DNA of 64,000 nucleotides, taken from Taxillus chinensis (lineage: Eukaryota; Streptophyta; Magnoliopsida; Santalales; Loranthaceae). The notes beneath the pieces were generated by a model, which saw only the letters and a list, made by a program, of their open reading frames with translations, ran no database searches and was not told the DNA's origin. The position numbers and the translations under genes were made by a program. Positions 38,074 to 50,768 of the stretch are shown here, one piece after another. The stretch covers positions 45,470,284 to 45,534,283 of the forward strand of contig CM042091.1 of NCBI GenBank assembly GCA_023512835.1, in the 5' to 3' direction. How positions within the stretch are numbered: the first letter of the stretch is position 1; every line of letters starts with the position of its first letter.

Positions 38074-40675
38074 TGTCGCACTCACGCTATCAAAATAATA
38101 TTTATAAAACCTAACTAACCTGTAGAAGGAAAGTAAGGGTCGATCTCACAGAGACACGATTGGAAATTTCTAACCTAGTTATGTTCCTATTGTCTAAGCA
38201 AATAACGTGATGAAATAAAATACAATGAAATAATTAAATAAAATAAAAGAAATCCTAGAGAAAAAAATAAAAAATAAGATAATAAAATTCTAGGGTTGAG
38301 ATTTACCACAAATTCCAATTCCTAATCATATGGTTTGATTGATTATTATTATGGTCTCTAACCATCTGAAAGTGATTGATCCTAAGGTAACCGCCAATTA
38401 TTTTTGCGTGAATAACAGTGTGCTTAACCTTAGTAACGGCTTACTCTCGTGACCCGCTGAATTAAAACTAAACCCATTGAGGGATGATCAACCATGGATC
38501 TCCTAGGATCACGGACTACTCTTGTGACTCGCAAGTCCTAAGTTTCATTTTACGGGTTTCGATAATTAAATTTCATTTTTCAATTCTTCATTCAATTATC
38601 TAAAACATGCAATAGGTTCGTGACACCCACATCATAGATTCAATTGCTAAAATAAAATCATTCAAAATAAGAAATAATCACACAAATTCATACAATCAAA
38701 ATATTGAGATTAGGCTACTTCCAATCCCTAGGAAAAATGGATTATTCATGAAATAATGAAGAAACATATTTATATCAATTAAATTAGAAATTTCAGATTA
38801 AGAGGGGAGAAGAAACGACAACCAACCTGTCATGAGGGCATACAATCAATCCCCCATCCAATACAAAGGTGTTCTTGAATCAAGATTACATGAAAATCAC
38901 CCAAGACTAAAGAGAAATCTAAGAAAACAAACCTAGGGTTCTTAGCCGTCAAGAAGGGCTCCCATAGGGTCCAGAATCCCTAACAACATCCTATACTTGT
39001 TCCTTATATAGTTACCCTAAATATTACATTAAAAATAAAATAGGAAAAATACAAAAGGTGGCAAAAGTCGATGCCTGTTTCGACGAAATATATTTCCTTC
39101 TATGTCGCAACGAAGGTAAAAAGTCCTGTCGCAACGACATTCTTTGTTTAAATCCGTATTATACTTCGATTCGCCCGTTTTTTTCCCGTTGCCTGCAAAA
39201 TACACCCAAAACACAACACAACTCTACAAAATACTAAAACATGACAAACTACATGATTTAACACTCAATCATAATAAAAGCACTCAAAACACTATGAAAA
39301 ATGAATGCAAATAGGAGAAAGACGCATGTGAAAATTCTATATAAATTAACATTATCAAATTCCCCCACACTTGCCTTTTGATCGTCCTCGAGCAAAGACA
39401 AAAACAAACAAACAATCAGTCACACATAAAATGGTGTAAAATAAGAAAAAGAAAACACAAATGTGATTATGGTTAATTTAGCTATGCAAGTCCCATACGA
39501 AAGAGAATGAAAGGCAAACAAATCATAAGCAATTCACTTTAAGTACTATATATGGGAGTCCCCCACACTTATTCCAAAAATCACATGCCATCATCACAAA
39601 AAGAACTAAGGAATAGCCAAGTGAAACAAATTCAAAAGCAATAATCACACAGAGTCCTCACAAAGGTGAATCAAAAGCTCACTCAAATGATAGGTCTCAC
39701 ATCACTCACACTCAAATCCCCTACGGGTTTTCAGACTTTAAGAAAGTGCAAAAGGTATCTCATTGCGGTGACAACCACAAATCTTATCACTAACCTAATT
39801 AATTAGTCTTTGCCAATAACCACCTTGAGAGGTAAGTTGCTAAAAGTGATACTTAATAATAAATAAAGCTCAAACATAACACACTAACTTTTTTTCTTTT
39901 TCCTAAAGAAAGTGCAAAAGGTATCTAAAAAAAGAAAAAGAAATGGGTAACACAAATAAACTACATAGAGAGTGAGAAGGTGGTTTATAATATTCAATAA
40001 TTTGCACCTCCTCTGAATTAGAGCAAGAAGGAATAGTTACCTCATGACTTACTTGCCCAGGCTCTTGGACATGCAACTGGGAGTTTGCTGTAATTACCTG
40101 TTCGAGGACGTCTTCCTCCACAATGGTCTCATGTAAATGATCAACTCCAACGATGCCATCAACTAGTGGTGTAGTCCCGGGGTGACAGCCATCAATGATA
40201 TCAGTCTTGGCCCTACAAAATAAATCAACACATAACAGGGGCCAAGAAAAAGTACTATGCTCATTTTCCCTAATGCTATCTAGATCCCTAAGATGATGCT
40301 CACTCACTAATCCCGTATTATCAATATGCGCATAAGGTGCTTCAATGCTATTATTAGAGGGACTATTAGAAAGGGTAAAAGTCGACGTCTGTTGCAACGA
40401 AGGCAAAAGACCTCGTCACGATGAAATATATTTCATTGTGTCGTGACAAAGGCAAAAAATCCTATTGCAACGACATTCTTTGTTTAAATCCGTATTATAC
40501 TTCGATTTGCCTAATTCTTTCCCGTTTGCCTACAAAATACACCCAAACCACAACGCAACTCTACAAAATACTAAAACATGACAAACAACATGATTTAACA
40601 CTCAAAACACTATGAAAAACGAATGTAAATAGGGGAAAGACACATGTGAAAATTCTATATAAATTAACGTTATCA
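38074..40675 (-). mobile_element. Non-autonomous LTR retrotransposon with truncated 5' LTR
   Basis: On the minus strand a 300-bp partial LTR (40675-40373) starting TGATAACGTTAATTTATATA is followed by about 1 kb of non-pol interior. Then come a polypurine tract GTGTGGGGGAATT (39370-39358) and a second LTR starting TGATAATG that runs to about 38074 (CA end, TGTCGC on plus). The 1.28-kb 3' LTR contains the widespread GGGTCGATCTCACAG motif. A 167-residue frame (40406-39903) in the interior resembles no domain I know. It lacks pol, so it is LARD-like or an internal deletion. Confidence 0.6.
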
Positions 40676-40998
40676 ATATATTTTCTAAATTACTCTTTAT
40701 ATCATTAAAATAATATTTATACAATTTTTTTATTTAATATTTTTTTATAATTTAATATGAAATAAAAGCAAATGTTATGAGAAATATAAAAGATAAAGGT
40801 GAAAGAATTTTTTTTATATAATTTAATAATTATAGAGAGTGAATAGTACTTTCCAATACATTAAGAAATACTATACAACCCTTATGAAGAAAGTTAAATA
40901 TAGGGTATCTGCTGTAGGAATAATTTTATGATTTTTTTAACTTTTTTTACCTAGATATAGAAAAACAGACTTTCATAGGAAATTTACTACTAGTACTC
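40676..40998. mobile_element. MITE, relative of 60802-61213, left end lost
   Basis: It shares TTAAATATAGG, TTTTATGATTTTTTTAAC and TTTACTACTAGTACTC with the intact copy. The right end is followed by TTA (40999-41001). Confidence 0.65.
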
Positions 40999-41359
40999 TT
41001 ACGACCCAAAAACAATATGCGTAGTGCTCATCATATTGTGGTGAAACCATGGCGTCCATGTGAATGTTAATAATTTATTCATAATTTTTATTTCATCCAT
41101 TGATATAATATGTTATCACCTTATTATGGTCAGACAGAGGACTGTGGCTGGGGCATGATCCCACCCTCACATGCTCTATTATATATATATATAATAATTA
41201 AAATTAATTAGTAATATAATTTATTGTCATATAATATTTGTGATGAATATGTTATTAATTATAATAGTAATAAATAAACTATATGGTTTTAAAAAATTAA
41301 ATGATATGATAAGCTTTTTATGCTTTTATATCATTATTTGTGATTTATGTGATACTAAT

Positions 41360-41644
41360 TAGAGGTAAAATTGGTTTAGTTTATGTCAGTCTAAACTATT
41401 TTTCGAACCAAATTAATATTTTTCGGTTAGGAGAAAATCAAATCAAACCAAACTTATTGCTTAGACTAACCTAAATTGGACTGAACTGATTCGGTTTGAG
41501 TCAGTTCAGTTTGAGTCAGTTCAGTTTGAACTAACAGTTTGAAAAATTATCGGTTTGGATCGGTCAAAGTCGGTTTGAGTTATCAATTTTTGAGTTCTTA
41601 AAAGTTAAAATAAGTAAAACAAAAAAAATAGTATGTAAGCACAT

Positions 41645-41700
<56 letters not shown>

Positions 41701-42004
41701 AATTTATAATTTTAAAAGTCTCTAAATTGAATAATATAATTCACAAACAAACATATTAAGTATTAACAATCAATCTTAAATAAATAAATTCTAAAATATA
41801 AAGCAAAAAATAGAAAATAAATAAATGACATTATTATTCGGTTTGATTTAAACCGTGATTTTGAAATCATAAACCAACCAAATTGATAGATTATTCAATT
41901 TCAAATCAAATTAAACCGATTTTATTTGATTTTGACTTTTTGATAAATTGTAATTTTGGCAGGTCGATTTGAGCGGTTTGTTGGTTTAGGGTAATATTAC
42001 TCTA
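41360..42004. mobile_element. hAT-like AACCGA-rich element
   Basis: It starts TAGAGGTAAAATTGG and ends (inverted) TAGAGTAATATTACCC. TCGGTTTG, CAAACCA and AACCGAT motifs sit at both ends. An (AT)n run of about 50 bases lies at 41647-41698. No target duplication was found. Confidence 0.55.
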
Positions 42005-42335
42005 TGATAACATCAATAATACACAATGGTTATACAACATCGATAATATGTAACATTACTCTATGACAAAATATTACTATAATTTTCATATTTATTGCAA
42101 AATAATATATGAGTAATGCTACATATAGATACATTATGTAGGTAAACCATGCAAGAATACCTTCATTGTTGTTGGATTAATATTATTTTAAAAAAAATCA
42201 TTCCAATCCAACGACAGGGACATATTTTAGCACAAATTACCTACATAATATACATGTAAATAGACTTTCCATTAGAAATATTAGAATTGGCCATTTAATA
42301 AAAATTTTAACTCTAGCATGTATAACAAAAAGCTT
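42005..42335. other. AT-rich spacer
   Basis: Nothing recognisable. Confidence 0.4.
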
Positions 42336-43590
42336 ATGGATGACAATTTGCATTATACCAGCCCCGTCCCACCCCGAATGGGACATGTATTTTTGAAATT
42401 ATATGGGATACGGGACGGGGACGAGACAAGCATTCCCTACCTCGTGTACATGCCCCGCCTCGGGATAAATCCCCGCCTCACGGGTATTCCCTGCCCCGCC
42501 CCATTTACAATCCTATACCAATGCAACTGTCTAACTATTAGGCTAAATTTGTTTTTATTTCATATGCTTATATACATAATATATATACTTACGATATAAC
42601 ATAAAATTATTATTATTATTATTATTATTAAAGAGTATATGATTTATTTTAAAAATAATAGTAATTATAAAATATGTATATTTATATTATAATAAAAAAT
42701 AAATGTACTATTACTATTTTAATATAAAATACAAATCAATTAGATTTAAATTTGGTTTTGAATTTTTTAATAGATTAATTTAGGATTAGGTGATTTAATC
42801 AAATATTATTTGATTGAAAATGTATTAATACTTAAACTAATAATATCATTTACATGGTTTACTACTTTTAATTCAAGTATGAAATACATACTATGAAATG
42901 TTAAAAGACTAAGAACTCACTCTTATCATGTATGACACATCACACGTATAATAATTTTTGAATACTCATATTAATTTAATTCAAATTTAATTTTAAATAT
43001 ATTAATAGGTTGATTTAAAACTAAATGATTCAATCAAGTATTATTTGATTGATAAATGATTAATATTTGAATTAATAATATCATTTACATGATTTATTAT
43101 TTTTAACTCAAATATAAAATACATAATATCAAAAATCAAACTCACTCTCACCATGCATGACTCATATCATAAATGAAATAAATTGTAGATGGACATTAAT
43201 TAGATTTAAATTTATTTTTAAAATTATTAATAAGTTGATTTAAAACTAAATAATTTAATCAAATATTTTTTGATTAAATAATTATAATATTACTTATGTT
43301 ATACGTAATATATTTGTCCATACTAATATATTATATAATTATATCACTTACTTGTATTTTTATATTAAAACATTACTTCTACTTTTAAATATTATTTTTA
43401 TTAAAATATAAGTATATATACTTTGTGATTGATATTATTTTTTAAATAAAATATTTACTCCTTATTATTATTATCATTAATAATAATAGTAATGTCATTA
43501 TTATTGTTATTATTGCTACTAATATTATTTATATGTTAGATTTTAAGTATATACCATAATTATGTAAACATAGTAAATAATAGTTATCTA

Positions 43591-43635
<45 letters not shown>

Positions 43636-43745
43636 TCAATAAACTCTCTAACATTAGTTATTAAACTCTAAATACTTAATAATTATCATATTACTTATGT
43701 TATATATGATATATATATATAGTTATATATATGCATTTATAAATT
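42336..43745. repeat. Left arm of the inverted-repeat element
   Basis: Contains the CCCCGTCCC block (42360-42510), a TTATTA run, and two to three diverged ~230-bp direct subrepeats (about 42742, 42981 and 43201), each with TTATTTGATT and ATATCATTTACATG. An (AT)n run lies at about 43591-43630. Confidence 0.65.
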
Positions 43746-45752
43746 TGTAGGTCTCAAAGTGTGTCTAGAGGGGAGGTGAATAGACTCTTTTCGTGGAAGC
43801 TTATGACTGATAGATGGTAGAGATATTCAAGTGATGACTATGCTATGATTAATTGAGAAGATGACGATAAAGTGTAGGAGTGCTTATGGACTGTCAAACA
43901 GATCTAAGATTAGAGTAAATGCTCTAAATGTGACAAATCTCATATTTAGAATGAATATTCTTACGGATGTCAATATGGAAAGATTAACTCCGTTTGGAAT
44001 GTTCTAAAATAGATGTTGATCGTGGATGAGCAACGTAAAAAGTAGACTTGATGAGTGGGCTAGATCTTGTTAACAAGAAGTGTATGATCAATCATTCGAG
44101 AGTGTTCTTGTTCTTAGGTCGTCACGATGTATAACACTTGGAAGAATTCTCTCAGTTTCTCTTTCTAGTGTTGGAACTCTCAAGTTGATTCCTCAAAAAT
44201 TATTTCTTTAATGCATGTCAGAATTCTATATAATGTATTTTTGGAGTTCTAGTCCTCGCTTTTTGTGAGAGTTGACAAATATTCCTATTAAGGCATGTGA
44301 GAGATATATTTTAAGATTATAGTGTATGTACGCCTAGGTGTCCATCTAATAATCTGACTTCCCGCCACAATTTTACGAAAGTACAGTAGATGGGTTGCAA
44401 ATCTGTTGTAGGTCTGCTGTTGCCCATACTGCATGTGCATGTTCATTTGTTGGTGGTAGTTAGCAGTCATTAATACGACAATAAATGCACTTGACTGTTC
44501 AGAGCAGCGCAGACAAACTACACAAACCCTAGCTGATGATATCGCTAAGTATAAATGTTGTGTTGTGAGTTTGCCTCGAAGGTGTGGTGGCTCGAAAATT
44601 TGGCTCGCAGATTTGGGTCGAGCCTATGTTGGTGTACAATGATGTCTCTAGCATTGACAACGTTAGATTCTGTAAGTCTTCGACTCTGGTTATCTTCGAG
44701 TATTCGTGCATAGCATATTTTAGGTTATGAAGAATTCACTCTATAATATGATCTTCGACTCTGCGAGTCTGCAACTCTTTGCTTTGACCCTTGGTGGTTT
44801 CTTGACGTGTACTTAACCATTAATTGCTACGAGTCTTTGACTCTATATCTTTGAGTCTCTGAGGGTGGCAGAATACAGGTTGTCCTAAATCATGGATTTA
44901 CTCTATGCTAAGTGAGTCTTCGACATTTCGATTCTTTGCTACGACTCTTAGAGTGACTTCCATGTAGAGTTTACTTAGCCTATGCCTGTTGTCTTAGCTG
45001 CGAGTCTTCAACTCTATTTCTTCGAGTTGCTCAGTATGTTTCGGGTGGTTAAGATGTTCTTCGACCCTTTTGTTCTGTGGGCCTATGAACATGTATTGAA
45101 TCCTCAACCCTGCGAGTTTTTGACTCTCCGTGTCTAATGCTTAGCCTGTCGTCATTAGGTTGTTGCAAATTGAGTCTCCATTTCTTCAAGTTTTCGACTC
45201 TACGGCTCTGATTCTTCAACTACGATTCTTGCCTTTAAAGTCTTGAGTCTTGGTCTTATTTATGCCTTGACAGTTTTTATTGATTAACTGTCTTCAACTC
45301 TTTGACTCTCTAAGTCTATGACTCTTTGAGTTTTCGAGCCTTGGTTGCAATTACATTTGTCAGTTCATGTAATTCATGAGCCTAGACTCTTCGACCTTTG
45401 ACCTCCGAGTCTGCGAGTCCTAGAATATTTGGTAGTTGGCAAATTCTGCATGTGACTTCAACTCTTCGACCCTTCGAGTCTCCGAGCCTCCGTGTCAACT
45501 TATGTTCTGTCAATTATCATTGGGAAATCTTTGGGGACTCTTCAGTTTTACAATCTTCGGGTCTTCGAGTTGTTTGTTATTCTGTCACTTTCTAGCTAGA
45601 CTCTTTGAGTCTACGAGTCATTTTCCCTTAAGCACAATGACAGTTTTCTCTTCTTCGAACTTCGACTCTTCGACCCTTATACTTTTAGATCTTCAAATCT
45701 TTAGACTTAGAGAAATTCTTGGCAGTTTTATCAAATCTTATGTTTCCCAACA
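43746..45752 (-). repeat. Solo copia LTR, 2007 bp, with perfect target duplication
   Basis: Minus-strand LTR running from TGTTGGGAAACATAAG (45752) to GAGACCTACA (43746). It is flanked by AAATT on both sides (43741-43745 and 45753-45757), a perfect 5-bp target-site duplication. No internal sequence remains, so it arose by LTR-LTR recombination. The LTR is unusual in holding dozens of GACTC/GAGTC-type words (CGACTCTGCGAGTC and variants) across 44580-45680. Confidence 0.9.
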
Positions 45753-47275
45753 AAATTATAATCAATAAGTAATAACTCGAGTAGTGAATAGTGATAATCT
45801 AAATAATATAATTATCGTCGATAATAAGTGATAACGCAAGTAATGATAACCTAACTAATATAATTATATATTATTGTTATCATATTACTTTTGTTATAAG
45901 TAATTCACTAATCCGAGAAATTATATTTCTCTAACTTGTTTCCTTTAATGTAATTAAAACGATCAATAATATAATTATTTTGTATAAGATTAGTTATTAA
46001 GTGTAAATGTATATATGTATTCTTTGGTATGATAAGTATATATATACTTTTATAATTATAACCAATGTTATTAGTTAATTATATAGTACTAACTAGTTCG
46101 ATATACTAAAGAATATATAGTGAGAGAGAGTTTTGACTTTTAATAGTATGTATTTCATATTTGGGTTAAAAGTAATAAACTATGTAAATGATATTACTAG
46201 TTCAAAGATTAATGCATTTATCGATCAAATAATATTTGATTTGATCATTTATTTTTAAATCAATCCATTAATAAATTCAAAATTAAATTTGAATTAAATT
46301 AATATGAGTATCTATAAATTATTTTACGCATGATATGAATCATGCATGGTGAGAATGAGTTTTGAGCATTTTAACATTTTATAGTATCTATTTCATATTT
46401 TAATTAAAAGTAGTAAACCATGTAAATAATATTATTAGTTTAAATATTAATGTATTTTCAGTCAAATAATATTTAATTAAATCACCTAATCCTAAGTCAA
46501 CATATTAATAAATTCAAAATTCAATTTAAATATAATTTATTTGTATTTCATATTAAAACAGTAATAGTACATTTACTTGTTATTATAATATAAATATATA
46601 TGCTTTTGTAATTACTATTATTTTTAAAACAAATCATTCACTCTATATTAATATTAATATTATCGTCAATCATAGTCATAATAATAATTATTATCATTAT
46701 TTATATGTTATATATTAAGTATATATATTATTTAAATAAGCATATGAAACAAAATATATTTAACCTAATGGTTAGATACTTGCATTGATAGGTATATATA
46801 TTATTTACGCAAGTATATGTTATATCGTAAGTACATATATTATTTACGTAAGCATATAAAATAAAATAGATTTAACCTAATACTTTTTTTAGGCGTGCAG
46901 GCTACTCGGGTCAAATCATTAACTAGTTGGGTTGTAAACGGGGTGGGGGCAAGGAATACTTGTGAGGTAGGATTTATCCTGGGCGGGATAGGTCGTTAAC
47001 TAGTCGAGTTGTAAATGGGATGGGGGTGGGAAATACCTATGAGGCAGGATTTATCCTGGGGCAGGACGGATCGTCGACTAGTCAGGTTATAAATGGGGTG
47101 GTGGCGAGAATACATATGAAGCAGGAATTTATTCCGGGGCTGAGCGGGTATATGACATGTTTGTCCTATCCTCGCCCCGTATTTCAGCAGGGCAAAATTT
47201 TTTTGTCCTGTATCCTTAATAATTTCAAAAATATCCATCCCATTCAAAGCGGATATGGGATAAATTGTCATCCAT
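45753..47275. repeat. Right arm of the inverted-repeat element
   Basis: Inverted counterpart of 42336-43745, with the same GC-rich block and AT-rich subrepeats. The GC-rich block is expanded into three tandem units. Confidence 0.65.
46917..47150. repeat. Three tandem ~78-bp units in the right arm
   Basis: Each unit has CGTTAACTAGTCGAGTTGTA, GGGG.GG, then GAGGCAGGATTTATCCTGGG or close variants. The matching place in the left arm has one unit only. Confidence 0.8.
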
Positions 47276-47607
47276 AATATGATACCTTCAAGCATGGATA
47301 AAATGATGACTCAATTTACAAAAGTTTCCTTTGATAAGGAGCATTTTTATCATTTTATAATCTCAACTCTAAATTTAGAGAGGCAAAGGGGAGGGGGGAG
47401 TGAACGTGATTCGTAGAAACTTGATTCTTTTACAAACTTAGAAGGTAAAAGAATCTTGAAGATGTTATTTTTAAGAAATGAAGAGCGCAATAAAATTACA
47501 AGGCGGTTGATGACAATACTAACTTCGATATGAGTGTTTACAATATATAGTCTATACTAATTCATGAGGAATATTCAAATCGTTTAGCAACTTCATATTG
47601 TATCATA

Positions 47608-48333
47608 ACTTTAAACAAAATAAAATTGAAGTGACACAAAAATGTATCAAAAACATTGTTAAATAAATATTTAAATCTATTTTTAAAATAGTACAAATAT
47701 TAATGAATTATCTACTAACCAAAATGTGAAAGTACGACATTAAAGTAGTATACCTTTACATAAATAGACCTTTTATTTATTAATAATTAATCAAAATTTT
47801 CACGAATTACTTTTACATATGAGGAAGTAAAAATTAAAATTAAATTATAAATAAAACATTATTACAAACAAAATTCAACAATATAAAAAGTTAAAAACAA
47901 ATTTAACAAAAAATTAAATTAACAATAATCTTATAATTTTTATTTATGAGAAATTTATATATTTGTGGAATGGCATTATATTAACATGTATTTAAAAATA
48001 AGTAATTTTAATTTGTATTGAAGTGATAAAATTAGCCATTGAAATGTTGAATTAATTTGTGATTAGATATATAATATAGGTCCATTATAAATAATTTTAA
48101 AGTATTAGTTTAATTTATAATATTATAACAGCCATGCATACTAGACAAAGTTATTTATAAGTAATCTTACTATAACAACAATTTAATATTAAACCTCAAA
48201 GTTAAAATTAATAATAATAAATTTAATAAAATTTAGACGAATTCTAATTAAATTAATAAGTTTTTAAAATTTAATTTGAGAATAATTTGAAAATATATAA
48301 ATTTAAAATTTTCATTTAAAACCTCTTATCTAA
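47608..48333. repeat. Upstream copy of the terpene synthase 5' flank (AT-rich segment 1)
   Basis: It aligns by eye through its whole length with 49669-50326 in the same orientation. Shared landmarks are TTAACTTTAAACAAAATAAA, ACGAATTACTTTTAC, TTTTTATTTATGAGAAAT and ATTAAACCTCA.AGTTAAA. Confidence 0.75.
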
Positions 48334-48339
48334 GAAGAG

Positions 48340-48840
48340 CAATGTTAGGTACAACCGGCGTTACGGCATCTTTGTGTCCCTGGCTGATGTGAAATAAGTT
48401 ATATTAGTAGTTTTTTTCCTTGATTCAGCGCGCTTCTGGATCATCACTCGAGCTACTGCTCGAGGCTCGAGCTACTGCTCGTGGCTCGAGCATATGAGCT
48501 TGAGTAGGGGCTTGAGCCACCTTTCTTGAGGCGTGCTCGAGCCTAAGGCTCGAGCAAGCCTCGAGCAGAGGCTCGATCATGTTTTCTACGGCCAGATTTA
48601 CGAGTTTCTGGGTTCCGTCAACTATAATTTCTGATAAAAATTTCAAATGGCCATAACGTTGCGTACAATGGTCCGATTTAGGCTCATTTTTTTGATATGT
48701 AGGTATTGACAATATGCACGGGCCTACAAAAAAATGCATTCTTTCACTTTTAAATCCAGATTTTATGCCGTATTCTACATTCTCTTGTCCAGATCCACGG
48801 TTCGAGGGTGCCATTCCCTCCATCTGCTGCTCTTTTTCCC
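48340..48840. repeat. Insertion with CTCGAG cluster
   Basis: It interrupts the duplicated flank. 48440-48580 has seven CTCGAG sites in 140 bases, most inside the palindrome GCTCGAGC. A minus-strand frame (48823-48425) ends in a low-complexity tail translated from these and is not taken as a gene. Probably a transposon or LTR fragment. Confidence 0.4.
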
Positions 48841-48903
48841 TCTATCTCAGATGTGGTGTGGTGCGTGTTAAGTTTTAAATATTTTTCCTAATATGACAAC
48901 TAA

Positions 48904-49271
48904 GAGTATCCACAATAGGTTCCCTATAATTTAGGGAAAAAATATATAAAATCATCAAAAACTCATTTGCAGCAAGTTCCCTAAAATAGGGTATAGGGAT
49001 AGGGAATGAATAGTAAATCTCTAAAAATAGGAATTTACTATTTATCCCTAAATGTTTTTCCTATAATTTTTTAATATATATATTAAACTTGTAACTTTTT
49101 GATTGGTTATAATAAATAAAATGATAGTAGAGAAATAATATAAAATAAATTAAATAATAAATATAGATATAAATGAAGAATGAGATATTTGATATTTTTG
49201 AAAACTAAATAAATTTTTTACTATTTATCTCTAAAATAAAAATAAAAATAATATAGTTGATGTGAATGTTT
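48904..49271. mobile_element. MITE, same family as 6791-7176, inverted orientation
   Basis: It starts GAGTATCCACAA and ends TTGATGTGAATGTTT, flanked by TAA (48901-48903 and 49272-49274). The core hairpin around AATGAATAGTAAATC is shared. Confidence 0.7.
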
Positions 49272-49517
49272 TAAAAAAAAAAATGCAACATTGGTTTCAA
49301 ATAGGCTTTTTTCAAATAGGCTTTTTCATGACGACATTAATTGTTGGACGTACGTCTTAATGCATGCACGTGATAATGTCGGCTGCGTGTTTTTGTTATT
49401 ATTCGTCGGTGTAAAACGACAATGTTCCGTGAAAAAACAAGCGCTCTACACGTACACACGTACCGGCACAGCCGATGGTCATGTGAAAAATGAAGCGAAA
49501 TAGGTATTTAATTCTAG

Positions 49518-49615
49518 CCTCGTGTGCGAGTGTATATATATATACATTGGGACTGGGGCCTTTTCCACATCAACATCAAGAGAGTCCAACTGCACCGAAA
49601 AAAAAAACATAAATG
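49518..49615 (+). promoter_or_regulatory. Orphan copy of the terpene synthase promoter and leader
   Basis: CCTCGTGTGCGAGTG, a TATATATATATACATTGGGA TATA region and CATCAAGAGAGTCCAACTGC before an A-run and ATG closely match 50679-50771. Its ATG (49613) opens a frame of only 12 codons before TAA. No terpene synthase exon follows, so the coding body of this duplicate is gone. Confidence 0.8.
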
Positions 49616-49668
49616 GGTGTGTTTAAGGACTTTTATAAATTAATTATTTAAGATGAAAGATGTTTTTA

Positions 49669-50326
49669 TCTCTCCTTGTATCTTAACTTTAAACAAAATA
49701 AAATTGAAATGATTAAATAAATAAATAAATAAACCTTTAAAACTAATTTTAATATAGTACATATAGTGGCATACATATACATAAACAAGACCTTTTATTT
49801 ATTTATTTATTAATAACTAACAAATTGCACGAATTACTTTTACCTATAAGAAAGTAAACATTAAAATTAAAATAGAAAAAAAACTTTACAGACAAAACCT
49901 AACAAGAAAAAACAAATTTAACAAAAAATTTAATTAACAAAAAACTTATAATTTTTATTTATGAGAAATTTTATATATTTGTGGAATAACATCATATTAA
50001 TATATATGTATTTAATTAGCTAGCAATTGAAATGTTGAATCGATTTGTGATTCGATAGAACATCTATAGGTTCATTATAAATAATTTTATAATATTACAT
50101 AAACTTATAATATTAAATTAACCATACATGCTACACAAAGTTATTGATAAGTAATCTTACTATAAAAACAATTCAATATTAAACCTCAGAGTTAAACTTA
50201 ATGATATAATAATAAATTTGATAAAATCTAGGCTAATTCTAATTAAATTAATAATCTTTAAAATTTAATTTGACAATAATTTAAAAATATATAAATTTAA
50301 ATTGACGATTTTAAATCTCTTATATA
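49669..50326. repeat. AT-rich segment 2, duplicate of 47608-48333
   Basis: Same order of landmarks as segment 1 at roughly 75-80% similarity by eye. It lies between the orphan promoter and the real one. Confidence 0.75.
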
Positions 50327-50382
50327 ATAATAAGGGGATAATAAGAGACTGACATTATTGGATGTCTTAAAGTACTTACATT

Positions 50383-50569
50383 GGAATAATTAAATATTTT
50401 AATAAATTTATCTATATAAAATAATATTAATTACAAATTTGATTTTAGATATATTTATTGATTAAAAATTTTATTAAATATCAAACTTTAAGATAATGAT
50501 TAATTAAACTTGAATTGAATTTATGATTTATATTATTTCGTAGAATTTACTAAAATATTTAATTATTCC
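50383..50569. mobile_element. Small hairpin MITE
   Basis: GGAATAATTAAATATTTTAA at 50383 and its inverse at 50545-50569 form 25-bp arms with one mismatch. Not present in segment 1. Confidence 0.6.
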
Positions 50570-50678
50570 ACGATTATTCTTAATTTACATGTTAATGTAC
50601 GCTTGGGCGCATGTTTTTGTTATTTATTACGAGCGCACTGAACACGTAGCGGCACCACCAAGGGTCGTGTAATTTTAA

Positions 50679-50768
50679 CCTCGTGTGCGACTGTATATAT
50701 ACATTGGGAGTGGGAAGTGCTTTCCATATCAAGAGAGTCCAACTGCACGAAAAAAAAATAAATCACAA
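50679..50768 (+). promoter_or_regulatory. Terpene synthase core promoter and leader
   Basis: TATATATAC at 50694-50702 lies 67-75 bases before the start codon. The leader ends in an A-rich run. Confidence 0.65.

Larger units (their letters stand above)
42336..47275. mobile_element. Long inverted-repeat (hAT-like?) element split by a solo LTR
   Basis: The outer ends ATGGATGACAATTT and AAATTGTCATCCAT are exact inverses, close to the hAT-type start (T)AGGGATGGCAATTT. Inside each end is a GC-rich CCCCGCCCC-type block, then an AT-rich arm with ~230-bp subrepeats. The left arm (42336-43745) and right arm (45753-47275) match in inverted orientation over most of ~1.4 kb. The middle is a solo LTR. No 8-bp duplication is clear and no transposase is present. 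Confidence 0.65.

Noticed and set aside
48425..48823. 132-codon minus-strand frame
   Set aside because: Its C-terminal part translates the CTCGAG repeat cluster; no recognised family; lies in an insertion.
49613..49651. Start of a second terpene synthase
   Set aside because: The ATG is followed by 12 codons and a stop, with no RRX8W or later exons; kept only as an orphan leader.
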